This document shows, one piece after another, positions 21,230 to 33,715 of a DNA stretch of 64,000 nt. The stretch lies in NCBI GenBank assembly GCA_017311185.1, contig JAESUZ010004141.1, positions 1,417,214-1,481,213 of the forward strand. Reading direction: 5' to 3'. Within the stretch, counting starts at the first letter, position 1. Each line of letters starts with the position of its first letter. The notes below the pieces were generated by a model that was not told where the DNA came from, ran no database searches, and worked only from the letters and a program-made list of their open reading frames with translations. This stretch comes from Proteles cristata cristata (Eukaryota; Chordata; Mammalia; Carnivora; Hyaenidae). The position numbers were made by a program, and so were the translations under genes.

Positions 21230-22507
21230 TCTGATGTGCATTTTTAAAAAATGTCTCATCTGGGCTAGGCCTTGGTTCTGATGCTAAAAGATAAGTCCAT
21301 TGTTTATATACTGTAAAATATCCAGGCAAGAGTAGATAGAGTGACCATGGGTCTGAGAACCATAAGAATTAGGAGAGGAAATGGGTTAACTTTTTTTAAG
21401 GACAGAATGATCTGTTTTCAAATAAATTCAGGGCTGTCCTGTATATAGGAGACTAAATTATACCTATGGTAAGATAGAGAAGGAATGGGGTAGAAGGAAG
21501 GGCAATTTTATAACAGCTGAAATGCCTCTACGAGCCGTCTCTGGGGAAGTGACTCCCTTAACCGTCCGGGAGCTGCTGGGGTTATGGAGGGCAGGTCCCG
21601 TGTAGGAGTTTGGACTGGAGAACCTGTCTTTTGACCCCCTGAGTCTGGGGAGGCAGGGGAGACCCTCCAGGGGCTTGTCAAAGACCACAGGAGAGGACAC
21701 GACGCTGTGGGGGTCTGTGTCTGGAGAGTCAAATGAATTAGGCTGTCACAGAGAGCATTTTCCATGCCCCAGGGTAACAAAGCCATGGTTGTTGCTGGGC
21801 TGAAGCCTGGAGCTCTGTGCCAGCATCCCAAGGAAAGAATGCAGAGAGTGCAGCTCCAGCTTGGAGCCGAGCCCTGAATATGGCCAGTGCAAGGTGGGAG
21901 GGGGCCAGGCAAATGCGATGGTGGGAGCCTTGTTTTACTTGACTCCTGCAGTGCTGGGCTTGTAAGGGGCAGTCAGCCAGTTCCCTGCATCTTCTGAGAC
22001 TAGTCTGGCAATCTGAGGTTCCCGGGGCGAGAGCAGGGACCAGAGGAGAAGAGGCCTGGATCTTTTCTCTAAGTCTACACGAATTAAAGACTCAAGTTTT
22101 ATGCAGACTTACGCTGAAATTTCTCTAGTAGGCTGTGTGTTCATTATGAGTTTAGGTTGATGTTTTTACAGGTCTTTGGATTATGTTGGCTCTATTTTGA
22201 GGTGCCCATAGGGAAAGCATGAACAAGAGATGTTTCTTTAGCCAGAAGAAGCACAGTGCTTCACCTCTCACGAGATGCTGGTTCCTCCCCACTGATATCA
22301 GTGGTGATCATATAGAGGACATGAAACATGCATGAGACTATATTGTAGGAGCTTGTGATGGTCTAGCCTCTTTTGGTTGCAAGTAATAGAAACCCCTTCA
22401 AAGTAGCTTGAGCAGGACCCTTCTTGGCTCCTGAAACCAGAAAACAATTTGGCACAGAGGTCCACAGCCTTGCACTTTGCCATCAAGGCTCACATCTCTC
22501 TTTCCCT

Positions 22508-22553
<46 letters not shown>

Positions 22554-24390
22554 GCTTGGCTTTGATCCTTCTTGCGCATTAGCCAGACAGTTGCCTGGGA
22601 AAGATGGTTCGGGGGTGGGAGGTGCTCCAAACCCACAGCTCACACTCCAGCTGCCCTCTGTCTTCATCTCTCCTCTGTTCTTGAGCCCAGAGGCCTGCTC
22701 TCTCCCAGACAATTGTCCTGATCAGAGGTCTTCAGGAAATGGGAAGACCCTTGGCAGGGAGCTTGTAGACATGTCCCAGTATGGTTCTCGGGGCCTGCCA
22801 TGTCCTTCAGCCACCCAGGAGTTTGGGAAGGTTAATTTGCTTGTGCTCAACGAGGCAGCTTGCCAGCATTTTTGTTAGCAGTGCCAGGGCTCTTTAAGGG
22901 CTGAAAGCAGTGACTGCTCCCTAGCTCTGGATGGGACAAGTTGTAGCCAAGGAAGTGCAAACACATCTTGCCGAGCTGGCCCGAGCTTCTCAGTCTCTCC
23001 TGTCACTCTTCCTGCCTTGCCTTGGCCTGATGTCTCAGACCCTGCAAGCTCTGCACTCAGATGCACGCTTGGTGCCTCTGCTGGGTGTGCGTCAGCTGCC
23101 TGGGGGAGGTCTCTGGTGTTAGCCTGCAGCTGTGGCCCCCAGAGCCTGCTTCTGGAATCATCCCAACACAGATGGTGTGGCCCTCTGCTCTGCAGGAAGC
23201 TGTTTTGGTACATGCTCAGATGCCATTCATCCCTCTCAGCCTGTTCTCTTTGCCTAAAATTCATTTGAGTCTGAATTTTCCCTTGAGGGCAGGGCCAAGG
23301 GCACAAGGAATTCAAAGGAACTGAACAGATTATTAAGCAAGAGAGATATCAGACTCAGTTTCTAAATTGCAACCGTGTGTCCCTGTGATTCTCACCTGTA
23401 AGAATCAGGATTCTTAGCTGTAAGCAGTAGATGCCAGTTCTGGCTGATGAAGCAAGACAGGTTTGGTAGAAGGATGTTGAGTGTCTCACAGACTCGGCGG
23501 AGCCTGGAGAACTGGACCGGAGGCCGCACATCCAGAGTGCTGTTCCATTACACGTTGCGAGCTGGCCTGATGAGAAGACGGCTGCTCACCACCACTCACT
23601 GCCGCCGCCAGCTGGATGCTGCACTCCACCCCACTGCCCGGGGCCTGATCGTTGCCACCTCTGCCTTTGGGGTCAGCGCCACACCTGGCCCAAGACTGGG
23701 ACCTAGGGCATCCCTGCCGCCTCGCAGTCCCCTGCTTGCCGGGGAAGTGACTGCTCCCATTTGTATCTTTGGGAGGCAGGCAGGATCCACAGGGTAGGGG
23801 CTTCCTCAGATGTGAGAAGGACATTAACGAGGCACTGGGCAGCCAGGAGACTGACAAGTCTCTACACCTTCTGTGTGAGGTGTGCTCTCCTACCTCTGTG
23901 AGAAAGCAAGTTGTCATTGTACCCAGTGGTATTGCCTGAGGGGCTTCAGGGAGTGGCCACAGCTTTAGGAGGTGAGGCTTCATGGGCCACGTAGTAAGCA
24001 GGAAGTGGTTGCTGGTGGCAGTGACGGGAGGGCAGGGAGTTGTGGTGACAGCGGCATCTTTCCTGTGTATCCAGACCATGGACGATGGGGTTCCCTGTTG
24101 TTCATTCCACTGGGTCCTTGCCCTTCAGCTGTGGATTGCTTGGCTAGAGTAGCTGACTTTCCAGAGTGTGTCCTCTAGAGTTGTTGCATAGAAAATGCTA
24201 GGTGGCCATCTAAGATTCACCTAGAAAAACTTAAAGGAGGAAGATAACATGGGGAGTCCAAAAGTGGGCCTTAATCCATCAATGTCATCTCTTTTTAAAA
24301 TACCTTCTTTTTAGCTCTCCCAGCAAGATGTGGCTCCTGTAGAGTCTTGCTTGGGGACTGTGCCGTCCGATACCTGAAACAGGTTTCCAA
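21230..24390. other. Non-coding, partly GC-rich stretch
   Basis: No gene supported. From about 22,360 to 22,460, 'GCCTCTTTTGGTTGCAAGTA' and 'GAAACCCCTTCAAAGTAGCT' look like the start of a common old mammalian repeat (family not assigned). 23,490-23,780 is GC-rich with several open frames in different phases, including a 197-codon antisense one, which is what GC-rich random sequence gives. Confidence 0.5.
22510..22552. repeat. (TC)n microsatellite
   Basis: About 20 CT units with one TTTC interruption. Confidence 0.9.
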
Positions 24391-24391
24391 A

Positions 24392-24645
24392 AATAAAGCT
24401 GACATTTATTGAATGCCATGTGTCAGGCACTCTAGGGAGGACTTTACATAAATTATCTGAGTTAATCCTCACTGAAACACCATGAAGTATGAGCTATTAT
24501 TACCCCTATTTTACAGTTGAGGAAACTCAGGCTTACAGAGGATAAATAGCTCAACTGATGGTTAGCCAGTCAGTGAGTAGCAGAGCTGGGATTTGAACCT
24601 TAGCAGCCCGATCTCAAAGCACATGCTACTAAATTCCGTCTCTAG
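24392..24645 (-). mobile_element. MIR SINE, antisense, nearly full length
   Basis: Well-preserved antisense order: 'GACATTTATTGAATGCCATG', 'TGTCAGGCACTCTAGG', 'TTATCTGAGTTAATCCTCAC', 'CCCCTATTTTACAGTTGAGG', 'AAACTCAGGCTTACAGAGGA', 'GCAGAGCTGGGATTTGAACC'. The TTTGAACC is the remnant B box. Confidence 0.85.
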
Positions 24646-25194
24646 GCTCTTGCCCAAGAAAGTATTTTGATTTCCCCCAAACATGAGCCTTAGAGTCTCC
24701 TTTTCTCTTCGCTTCTAGTGTTCAGTTTAAGATTAGGAAAAGGTCTGTTAGGTAGGGATAACTGTGTTAAGTCCTGCATACACGTAGAAATTCCTAAGTG
24801 ACAGAGTGGCATCCCCTTCCTTAGTGCCACAGCCCATCATCCTCAGATGCTTAAATCTGGAGCTTGACTAAGTCACTCACTTGTGAGCAAAGGATGACCA
24901 GCCAGGATATAGAGGTGAGGCTGAAGGCAGAACCTCCTGGGAGGAAACTCATGTGTTTGAGGCTCTCCCTATGTAGAGGAGAACCAGGAAGCTGCCTACA
25001 TGAGCAGGAGGACCCCGGTGTTCAGGACAGAATAAAAAGAGAGGAATCACTGGAAAGGAGATGAATGGGGAGAAGAAGCTTGACTGGGAAAGAATAAAAT
25101 AAGGATAACCCAGGAAAGTCTTGGGGAACTGAAGTCCCAGGCTACATTAAGCTTTTCCTCTGGAGCCCCTACTTTCCACATGTTTTCTAATTCT

Positions 25195-25312
25195 GTCTTT
25201 AAGTGGTTGCTTCCCCTACTTGTCTGCAAATTTCTCAGAACAAAGGGCCCAGCATGCCATTAGTGCTCAATACATGCTTGTTTTTTTGAGATGAATGAAT
25301 GAAGTCCTATCC
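25195..25312 (+). mobile_element. L2 LINE 3' end
   Basis: 'CCCCTACTTGTCTGCAAATT', 'GGGCCCAGCATGCCATTAGT', 'GCTCAATACATGCTTG' and a terminal GAATGAATGAAG give a clear L2 3' terminus. Confidence 0.7.
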
Positions 25313-28300
25313 CTAGGACAGCAAGGATTTGGAGGAACTAGAGGAAGATCCAGCGTGAGAAAGGAAATCCTGAAAAAAGAAATCCCCTTTGAAGGTCTGT
25401 TTCCCCTCTAGTCTGGCAGAGGCAGTTCTGGAGAGATGAACACCAGGCTGGTGAGTGGAGGCATCCTGCGGGAGAATGCTGCACCACGCAGCCCCCTCTC
25501 ATTCCATTGAGGCTCCTCACATTGATGGAGCCCCCGGGGTGATAGCCGGGAGCACGGGATGTTTCCATTCTAGCTGTTCCAGCAGAAGGTGGTGGGTGAG
25601 CCCTATGCTCTAGAGGTTGAAAAGTGTTAGGAAAAGAGACCTAAGTGGCAACAAGGGTGAAGAATTGTAGAATGTCAAGAGTCAGCATGGTATCTTGTGA
25701 TCTGCAAGTTAGAGTCAATCATTTGGGAGATGTTTACTGTTACTTAACAGACAGTACTAAAAGTAGAGAATTGAGTGATGGGTGAGACAGTCCCTGCCCT
25801 CCTGATGTTTATAACCGGGTGAAGAAGACAGTTAATCCACAACTTGATGTAGTGTGAGAAAAGCAGGTAGGAGTAGTGTGGGGTGCTAAGGGAGACAAAG
25901 GAAAGGCATGGAGCCCAGACTTGGGGAGTTGGAAGTGGTATCTAAGCTAAAACCTCATGTAGGAATTGAGCAGGGGAAGATGGTTGTAGGTCCAAGGAGA
26001 AAAAATCTGGCCTGTTAATGCATCTGAAATAAGTCCCACCTGGCTGGATGTGAACTGTGACTGAGCAGCATGTCAGAGGACCAGGAGAGTCAGTTTGAGA
26101 CCTGGTTAGCCATGCTCAGGAGTTTAGACTCTGTCTTGGTATCAACTGATAACCACGATCCCCATTGCATAGTGTGTGTAAAGGGCTGCATTTTGAGGAG
26201 GGCACTCCACGATCACCAAATAACGATGTAAATCTTAGATCTCATAACGAGTGTTAGAAGAATCAGTTTTGCACCCATAGTAACACTGCTCAGAAGACCC
26301 TTGTTCTCACTAATTGTCTCACCTCCACAGCTGTGTCTGATGTCCCAAATCCCGAAAGGCTCCTCTAGTCCAACTCACTCGGTTTCCTTCTGCCTCTCTT
26401 CCCCCGACTTCCCCCAGTCTGTGCTGTGCAGATCTAATGAACAGTACTGAGTCCACGTGAAACACCATGAACACAGAGTCTGGTGAACCTTCCTCTCCAG
26501 CCCCAGTCCCTGGTCTTAGGTGTGTACAACCAGCCTCATGGGGTTGGAGTGCTGGGGGCGCCTTTGCATTCAGGCTTTCCTGTGGCACACCTTCTTGATG
26601 CTACACTGCAGCACAGCCTTTGATCCAGGCAGAGTAGAGAGGAGGAAAAGTGACCCAAGGAGACCCATCTAGAGAGAAACAAATTAGAGGCAAATTCACC
26701 CAGCTGAGGCATGAAGAAAAGGAGCTGGGAAGGCAAATCCAGATGGAAGGCACTTGGGCAGAAAATAGGAAATTACATGAAAACCAAGGTTTAAGGTGAA
26801 AGGTAGAAAGTGGAACCAGAAGTATTTCCCTGAACGAAGAGAATGGAGTCGGGGGTTTTAGAGGGCACCTGCAGCCACCTCATCTGCAGGTGGAGGGGAG
26901 AGCATGGTCGTGGGAGCCAGCGGGGTACCCCACAGTGTTATATTTTCATTCCTCCAGGCAAGGGGAGGGGAGAGAGAAAGATGAAGAACAAGGAGGGGGA
27001 AACAGGAAGAGAGAATGGGAAAGAGAGCAGATGGCTTGTCATTCCCTACTCTGCCCACAGGTCCATCACAGACGAGTGTGCCAGAGTCTCTCAGGGTAGG
27101 GTCCTGATTCCTGATTTTGCCTCTACTAGGCTTCAGTAGGAATGGTTGTGGAGAGTTTTTTTCCTTAAAAAAAAAAAATCTAGGCAGATTCATGCTTCTC
27201 ATGAGCTTTCTGGTTCCTGGAACTCTGTGTGGAAAAACCATTATCCCAGAAGCCAGCTCTAATGGGAGCACTTCCTAGTGCCGGGCTGGCCTCTGGCATA
27301 CAAGGAGCAGACAATTCTAGGCCAGCCAACCAGCTCTTTCAGGAGCCAAGTTCTGGTCCCCGGTCTCTGTGATTTTGATTAGTTGGTAAGCCACTGAAGG
27401 GTCTTATGGATAATGGTTATCCTGGGGGGGAAAGGATACAGTGACTAAGACACTTCCACCCTACTATGCCCTCACCTGGAGTTGGCATCTGGTACCCAGC
27501 CTGACAATGCAACATATATGGATGAATCTAGATGCTGATGTGGACTGTACTCTTTGGGTAAGCAGTCCAGCCTCTCTGCCCTGTGCTGTGGGCCCCACTG
27601 ATAGACCCAGAAAGAACTTAGGCCAGCTGGGCCATTTCCTGGACCACAATCTCTAAAGAGTGTGAAAACATCACCAAAAATGTGGTAAGATGGAGAGGAC
27701 TACCTTGAATAAAAATATTCCATGAGCTCTTTCGGAATGCTTTGATAAACTGCTTGGTCAAGGGGAGATCCCAGGCATCAAGCTTAATGAGCAAAAGGTT
27801 GCCAAGCTGCCTTTTAAGGCAAGTGGGTCCAGTTGACATGGGGTTCTTGTTTTAATGACAGGGGTAGGCGTGTTTGATGCTAGGCAGATTGCTCAGGGAG
27901 CTTGAGAAATGGCAGTATTTTTCCCCCTCAGCGTCTCCCCATCTCAGGCGTAGGCACTCCCCTAGAGCCTTGGGCTGCTTTATCCACAGCAGTCCTTCTC
28001 TAATGGCATTTATAGGAACACTTTGCTTTTACTGAAAAGGCTAACTCCTGTTCTCCTTTGCCCTTAGGAGGCTTCTTCTCTGCTAGACCTCAGCGTAGGG
28101 CTCATAAAGGCAAATTACCACACCAGCCCATTCTGTGCCCTTTCCCTTGGTCCCTTGCCACTTGTAGGTGACTCGCCAGCTCCTGCCCTCATTTCCGCAG
28201 GCTCAGTCCTGGCTCTGGCCCCTGCTCATTAAGCGCTGGACTTCACCTTCCACCATCTTGTGTTTTGGTGGCCCCTACCCTTCCTGGGATTTTAAACTTT

Positions 28301-30039
28301 GGATTCTGAAGAGTGTGATACTGTAACTCCTCTTTGGGTTTTGGGGGAGGCTCCTGTAACCTCAGATGAGGAGACCGCGCCCTAGCTATCATTCACAGAA
28401 CCCTTCTCCATCAGTCTCCTAGACACCCTTGTGCATACAAGGCAGGAGCTGTGTGGCCAAAGCCTTCAAGACATAACCCACTGTGGATCCCCTTGGGCCT
28501 TATACTGTGTACAGGGCTATGCAGATCTGAGCATGGGGCAAGTGTGGGCTGAGAAGGCATTTTAACAGGTGGAAAGATCTGCTGACAAGGGATTACCTGT
28601 TATTGAAAACAGTACCTCCATGTTTGAGCCCAGACACTACCCTGTGAAGTTATAATCACTGATTGAATACCTCTTACGGTTGATTCTGTTCCTTGTAGGA
28701 GCTCTCTAAAGTCTCCAGTGCTGGATTATTGAATAATGAACTGTTGCTCCTAAGGGAAATACAGGGTTAGGTTTTTCTGAGCCTCTGGCCACAACATTGT
28801 TGTCAACCATTCAATATGTACCCTTATTTTATATGTGTTTCTATCTAAAGAAACCTTATTTAATACATATTGTTGATTTACTAACATCAAACTCACGGCC
28901 TGCAGTGCTGTAACTTGTGTCTGAATGAAGCTCATCCAACACACAGGTTTTCTCCGTACGTCTGGTCCTCTTGCAAGAGGGAATTCTAGACAGCACCGCA
29001 GCACTGGGCTTGGCGCCCCTTTAAACAGTGAAATCACACACACGTGCAAATGCACAGAAATGTGACACGCGGCACAGAATAGACCGTGGAAAGGTTGCTT
29101 GTTTACAGCCTGCGTGCTGGAACGAGAAGGCAGAGCGTGGCCTTGTTAAGTCTCAGCGAGACACATGTGCACAGGTCACAGATTTTTCACTGCTCTGTGC
29201 GTGTCTGTAAGTGACGGCAGAAACTCATTGGTTTGGGGGCTCACAGACAAATGCAGCAAGTAGACACATTTTCAAATACTAAACCTGCGAACCAGTGAGC
29301 ATTGGCTTGATGCGCCAGGCACTGCCCTGGGAGATAAGGATGGGAGTGGCCTGTGTCCGCACGGGTTCTTGGAAGGTCTGCATTTGACCATCCTTCTTAG
29401 CTCACCGGGATCTTGGGGAGTGTTCTGGCTGCACGGAGTCTGTTCCGAGTGAGAGGTTTCCTGGAATTCAGCTCCTTAGCGGGTGGAGGAGTGACCTTCC
29501 ATGGGGTTCACCTTAATATTTAAGGTGCAGAACATCCGTGGCAGCTCTGTTTGTACTGTACAAAGAACAGCCCCTTGTAATTTGGTTCTTTTTGAACAGT
29601 TGCTAATAATTTTGCACTCAATTTCCATTTAAATGGAAACATTAACCTCTGGAGCCTGGAGAGGAGCCTAGAAGGGGCTCTTAAGTATGGTTCTTATCTC
29701 CCAGGCTCAGAGTGTCCCAGGAGTAATTCCAGACAGACTTCTGAATCCCTTTGCTCAGCGAATGAGGGTCCCACTCCTGCTTTGAAGGACCCTTCCCCTC
29801 TCTCCCAGAAAGAAGTCCACTTTCTCCTTTGCTCACCTGCTGCAATATGTGGAAGTTCTTCCTTAAGTTTAACCTGCAGTGTTCCTGCTGGGACACAAGA
29901 TCTCACTTTGGTCCACCGTCTCTGAGGCAGGCCCTGGAAGCCCACTTCCTAAGCTGGCAGTGAGGCGCCTTAAAAAACTGAGCAAGAGACCCCGGTGGAG
30001 GCCAGAAGAAATAGCATTTTGTCTTCAACAACCAGGAGC
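25313..30039. other. Unannotated non-coding stretch
   Basis: 4.7 kb without a recognised gene. 25,770-26,120 ('AGACAGTCCCTGCCCTCCTG' onward) resembles an old mammalian interspersed repeat of unassigned family. Open frames up to 137 codons (26,858-27,271 -) overlap opposite-strand frames and show no domains. A palindrome cluster is listed separately at 29,511-29,639. Confidence 0.45.
29511..29639. promoter_or_regulatory. Cluster of palindromic motifs, candidate regulatory core
   Basis: Within 129 bp lie CCTTAATATTTAAGG (29,511-29,525, near-palindrome), CTGTTTGTACTGTACAAAG (29,547-29,565, arms TTTGTAC/GTACAAA, with ACAAAG as a SOX-type core) and an 18-bp perfect palindrome TTTCCATTTAAATGGAAA (29,622-29,639). 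GTTCTTTTTGAAC (29,585-29,597) is a further inverted pair. No repeat is recognised. Regulatory function is inference. Confidence 0.35.
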
Positions 30040-30215
30040 CTCATAATGTTATGTGAGTCACAAAACACTTTCACATACAGAAAGTCTTTCACTTTATTAG
30101 TATAATTCTTTGTGAAAAAGGTGTCCCACTTACCTGATTCTACAGATGAGGAGGCTGAGGAGTAGAGTTACCTTAAATCAAGTAGTAACTGGCAGGGCTG
30201 GGCCCAGAGCCCCCC
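30040..30215 (-). mobile_element. MIR SINE relic, antisense
   Basis: 'AAAACACTTTCACATACAG', 'GATTCTACAGATGAGGAGGC', 'TGAGGAGTAGAGTTACCTTA', 'GGCAGGGCTGGGCCCAGAGC' follow the antisense MIR order. Confidence 0.7.
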
Positions 30216-31070
30216 GGCCCTCCACCCTGCATTGATTAGGAGCCCGAAGGTGACGATGGACACTGGAATTCAGCCCCTGGATTTCCCTTCACCCTCCCAC
30301 TCCCCCCTTTCACATCCCCTTCACTGCCCAGTCGTTGTTGGCAGAGGCTCTCTCGCCCTGACAGTAGGCCCTGAATTATCCTGAGTCCTTGCTTCTTACT
30401 TTATGTTTTGTTTCCTGCAATGGGTTTCCTTGTTTGGCAGATGCTATCCCCACTTATGGAGAGAACTAGCCGAGCTGTGCGGATATGAAGTGACGCCCGA
30501 CTGCCACATGTAGTTGGGCAGGTGGGGCACTGCACAAAAGTACTCTGAGGTGTTGCATCCAACCAGAGGGATTTTTTTTTTTTAATTCATCAATTTGAAG
30601 AGGGATATCACCTTATGATTTGCACAAAGATGCCCCAGTCCGGAGCTGGCCCTCAGGAACACATTCAAGGGTCATACATCTAGCAGGTCATATCAGCCAG
30701 AGTGGAAAGCTAGGTCAACTTGCACATTCTGGTCTGGTGCGCTTTCCCCCCAGCCAGTGCTTAGTTCCTGAGGTGGGGGCGGGAGGGGCAGGGCTGCCTC
30801 CCTGGTTCCAGTTTCCAGTCATCCTCCTTAGCTTCTTTCCTTTCTGTTTCCAACAACAGAGCAGCCTCTTCGGTCAGCTTTCCTGTTCTTAAGAGGTGTG
30901 TTGTCTTGTCTGCCATTTACTGTCCGGTTTCTAAGAATAGTAACAATTACAGAAGTCTGCCCATCATTCCTGTTTTTTTTCCTTGCCTTAATTTAAATTC
31001 TCTCGTTTTATCTACTGTAATTTTTGACTGAGCTGGAGGAGGTTATGTAGACTGAATAAGTGTGGAAGCC

Positions 31071-31122
31071 ACACGTGTGTTTGTGTGCACGTGTGTGTGT
31101 ATCTGTGTGCATGTGGCATGCT
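31071..31122. repeat. GT-rich imperfect repeat
   Basis: Alternating GT with ACGTGT interruptions (CACGTGTGTGTGTATCTGTG). It is a low-complexity, Z-DNA-prone type of tract. Confidence 0.7.
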
Positions 31123-32022
31123 TACCTGTGTACATAGGTGGTTTCAAGATCAGGAGGAGGTAGAAAGGAATGCAGTTACCTGTTATTATACACTGGTCGT
31201 CCCTTGCAGGGTCCCTGACACACAGTGGCCTCTCCTGGATGTAGTGACTGGGTCAGATACTTTCCATCTGCTCCACCAGATTCACTCTCCAGCTCTCTCT
31301 GCCCTGCTCTCACCCGGGGTCTGACTGATGGACTGCATCAATGTGCTCCTAGTCCTCTAGCTTTCTGTTGAGTTTGGCCAATAGGGAAACCCCGTGGGAT
31401 GGGAGGGAGATGGGAGGGGAAAGTCAGGGCATATATCCTCTTGCCTCTTTGCTACAGGGTTGCCTGGGCTGGCCATGTTCCTTGACTGCCGCCCTTCTCC
31501 AGGCAGCCCTCTCCCCTTCCCTTATTCCTCCAAGTCACAGTGTTCTTCCTTTCCCCCATGCCCTGCCTACACTTTGTAAAGAGTCTTCTGTTAATCTCTC
31601 CTCCGGTCCTCCTGATTTGGGTGTGCTTTGTGACTGATAAAGAGACTCTTGCCGTGATCACTGGCTAGCTTCATTTGTAATTCATATGGTGGTCTCCATC
31701 CATCTCTGTCCCTCCTGTCTGTTTGGCCCCCACCTCTGCAGAGGAGATAGTTGAGTGATGAGCTTTACATTTTCTCCAGCTGAGCCGTTTACCACAGGTC
31801 AGTGCTTCTCTCTGTCCAGGGGCGCTGCTGCTCTGCCCATAAGGAGTGCGCCATCTTTCTTTTGCCTGTTGCGAATATTCCCTCCTCTGTTGTTCCAAGA
31901 GTATCACCGCTGGGTCAGAGGGGTGGTTTAAGCAGATTTTTACTCAGGAAATGGGTATCAGAACCCTTGTCTGGTTGCTCAGCTCCCTCCTTCCACACTC
32001 GAGGCGAAGCTTTGCTGCCGAG

Positions 32023-32089
32023 CACTCTGGTACCATCTTCCATGTGGACGTGCCTGGGCTGTGGGTGGATTTCAACTTGTACCAGAGTG
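32023..32089. repeat. 11-bp inverted repeat
   Basis: CACTCTGGTAC (32,023-32,033) and its exact complement GTACCAGAGTG (32,079-32,089) are separated by 45 nt. Possibly chance. Confidence 0.6.
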
Positions 32090-33170
32090 TTCCTCCCTCC
32101 TCCTCATTTTCTTTGAATCCTCTTTTTCTCTGGTGTCCTAGCTCCCCCTCTTTTTTCCCTAGACATGTCCCCTTCCCACAGAAAAGCAAAGCCCATGCGA
32201 ATTTAGCACTTACGTTCTCTGGCTGGGTTCCAGTCCTGGGTATCCATGCAGCCCGATAGCTGTTCTCTTTACCTTTAAACTTTCCGCTGGATCTCTGTGG
32301 GGGAGGGGTGGGCCATTGCCTCATGGCTGCTGCCTCTTAGGGGTCATGGGGATGAAAGGGTGAAATCTGGTTCATGCATGGGGGGGAAATGTGGTGGTGG
32401 CAGGGGTTTGGGGGAAGGTCCCATTTGGAGCAATGGCTTATTTCCCCCTAATGTTCTTAAACATGTCTCTCCACAATAGAAATTGATTTCCTTTCAAGAA
32501 TGGTCATTTCTTTTTAGCAGTTTAGTTTTATCTCAGTTTCTTGTGTAAAAGCTTCTCCTCCTATGTGAGACTAAATTACAAAGCTCTTTTATATTTAATG
32601 ATAATTAAGGGTCTTGTTCCTAAATACCTTCTTCTAAATATTGGGGTGGAGAAGCCCACTTTACCCCATTATAAGAGTCAAAGGGCAGAGAGGCTTTGAA
32701 ATAGAAACCCCTTTGTGACCGTTAATTTCATAGGTTGAGGGAGCAAAATACATGACTCTAGAATATGCCACTTTGACGTGTGGATTATTTTGAGCTGAAG
32801 ATGGTTAAGATCCAGCAGACTCAAGAAAACTTTTACCTATCCCTTAACCACCTAAAAGAATTTAGGTAGGGGGCCTAGCTCAGAGAGAGAGAGAGACCTT
32901 TAACCAGAGATGAGTTATCTGAAAGACCTATGTGTACGGCAGGGTAAACATCTAATTACCAAACATTTTACTCTTTGTATTGTCCCACCCTCTTCCTTTC
33001 GTAGCCAGAGGGCTCTATCCCATTTCCTAGTTCTGGATGGCGTATGTTTTATGGGGTTTTTGTATGCACATAATGAAATTTGTTTTTCTTCTGTTAATCT
33101 GTCTTCTGTCAATTTAATTAATAGACCAGCTAAAAGAACCTAGAAAGGTCGAATAAAATTTTGCCTCCGC

Positions 33171-33715
33171 CACAGTGTCAACTTGGCTAGGTTAAGGTAC
33201 TCAGTTGTCAGTCAATAACAGTCTAGATATTTCTGTGGCAGTAGTTTGAGTGATTAACCGTTATATCAGTAGACTTTGAGTAAAGCATTATCCCTCCCTA
33301 ATATGGGTGGACCTCATCTGATCAGCTGAAGGCCTTAAGAGCAAAGACTGGGGACGCCCGAGTGGCTCAGTCAGTTAAGCGTCTGACTTTGGCTCAGGTC
33401 ACGATCTCATGGTTCATGGGTTCAAGCCCTGCGTTGGGCTCTGTGCTGACAACTAGGTCAGAGCCTGGAGCCTGCTTTAGATTCTGTATCTCCCTCTCTC
33501 TCTGGTCCTCCCCTGCTCATGCTGTCTCTCTCTCTCTCTCAGAAAGAAATAAAACATTAAAAAAAAAAGAGCAAAGACTGAAGTTTTCAGAAATTAAAAC
33601 AGTTGGGCCTCTGACTGCAACATAGAAACCCTGCCTAAAATTTTCATCCTGCTGCCCTGATGAATTTGGACTTGAGCTTTAGTATCAGCTTTTACCTAAA
33701 TCTCTAGGTGGGACC
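33171..33715 (+). mobile_element. Old mammalian interspersed repeat, split by a SINE
   Basis: 'GTGTCAACTTGGCTAGGTTA', 'CAGTTGTCAGTCAATAACAG', 'TCAGTAGACTTTGAGTAAAG', 'GTGGACCTCATCTGATCAGC', 'TGAAGGCCTTAAGAGCAAAG' and, after the SINE, 'AATTTTGGACTTTGCAGCA' match a widespread mammalian repeat whose family name is not assigned here. Confidence 0.55.
33351..33566 (+). mobile_element. CAN-SINE, sense
   Basis: Head GGGACGCCCGAGTGGCTCAG, A-box region CAGTTAAGCGTCTGACT, B box GGGTTCAAGCCC, tail AAATAAAACATTAAAAAA. Perfect 14-bp duplication AAGAGCAAAGACTG (33,337-33,350 and 33,567-33,580). Confidence 0.95.

Larger units (their letters stand above)
30216..33170. other. Unannotated non-coding stretch
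   Basis: No gene supported. The longest frame (31,846-32,259 +, 137 codons) overlaps an antisense frame and is not recognised. Includes the GT-rich tract and an 11-bp inverted repeat listed below. Confidence 0.45.

Noticed and set aside
22510..22552. Arg/Glu or Ser/Leu repeat proteins from open frames through CT/GA microsatellites
   Set aside because: Frames through dinucleotide repeats (also at 59,790 and 11,540) are always open; they are artefacts.
23486..24079. 197-codon antisense open frame, the longest in the window
   Set aside because: It lies in GC-rich DNA with other overlapping frames, has no domain, signal peptide or splice context, and a composition typical of chance frames.
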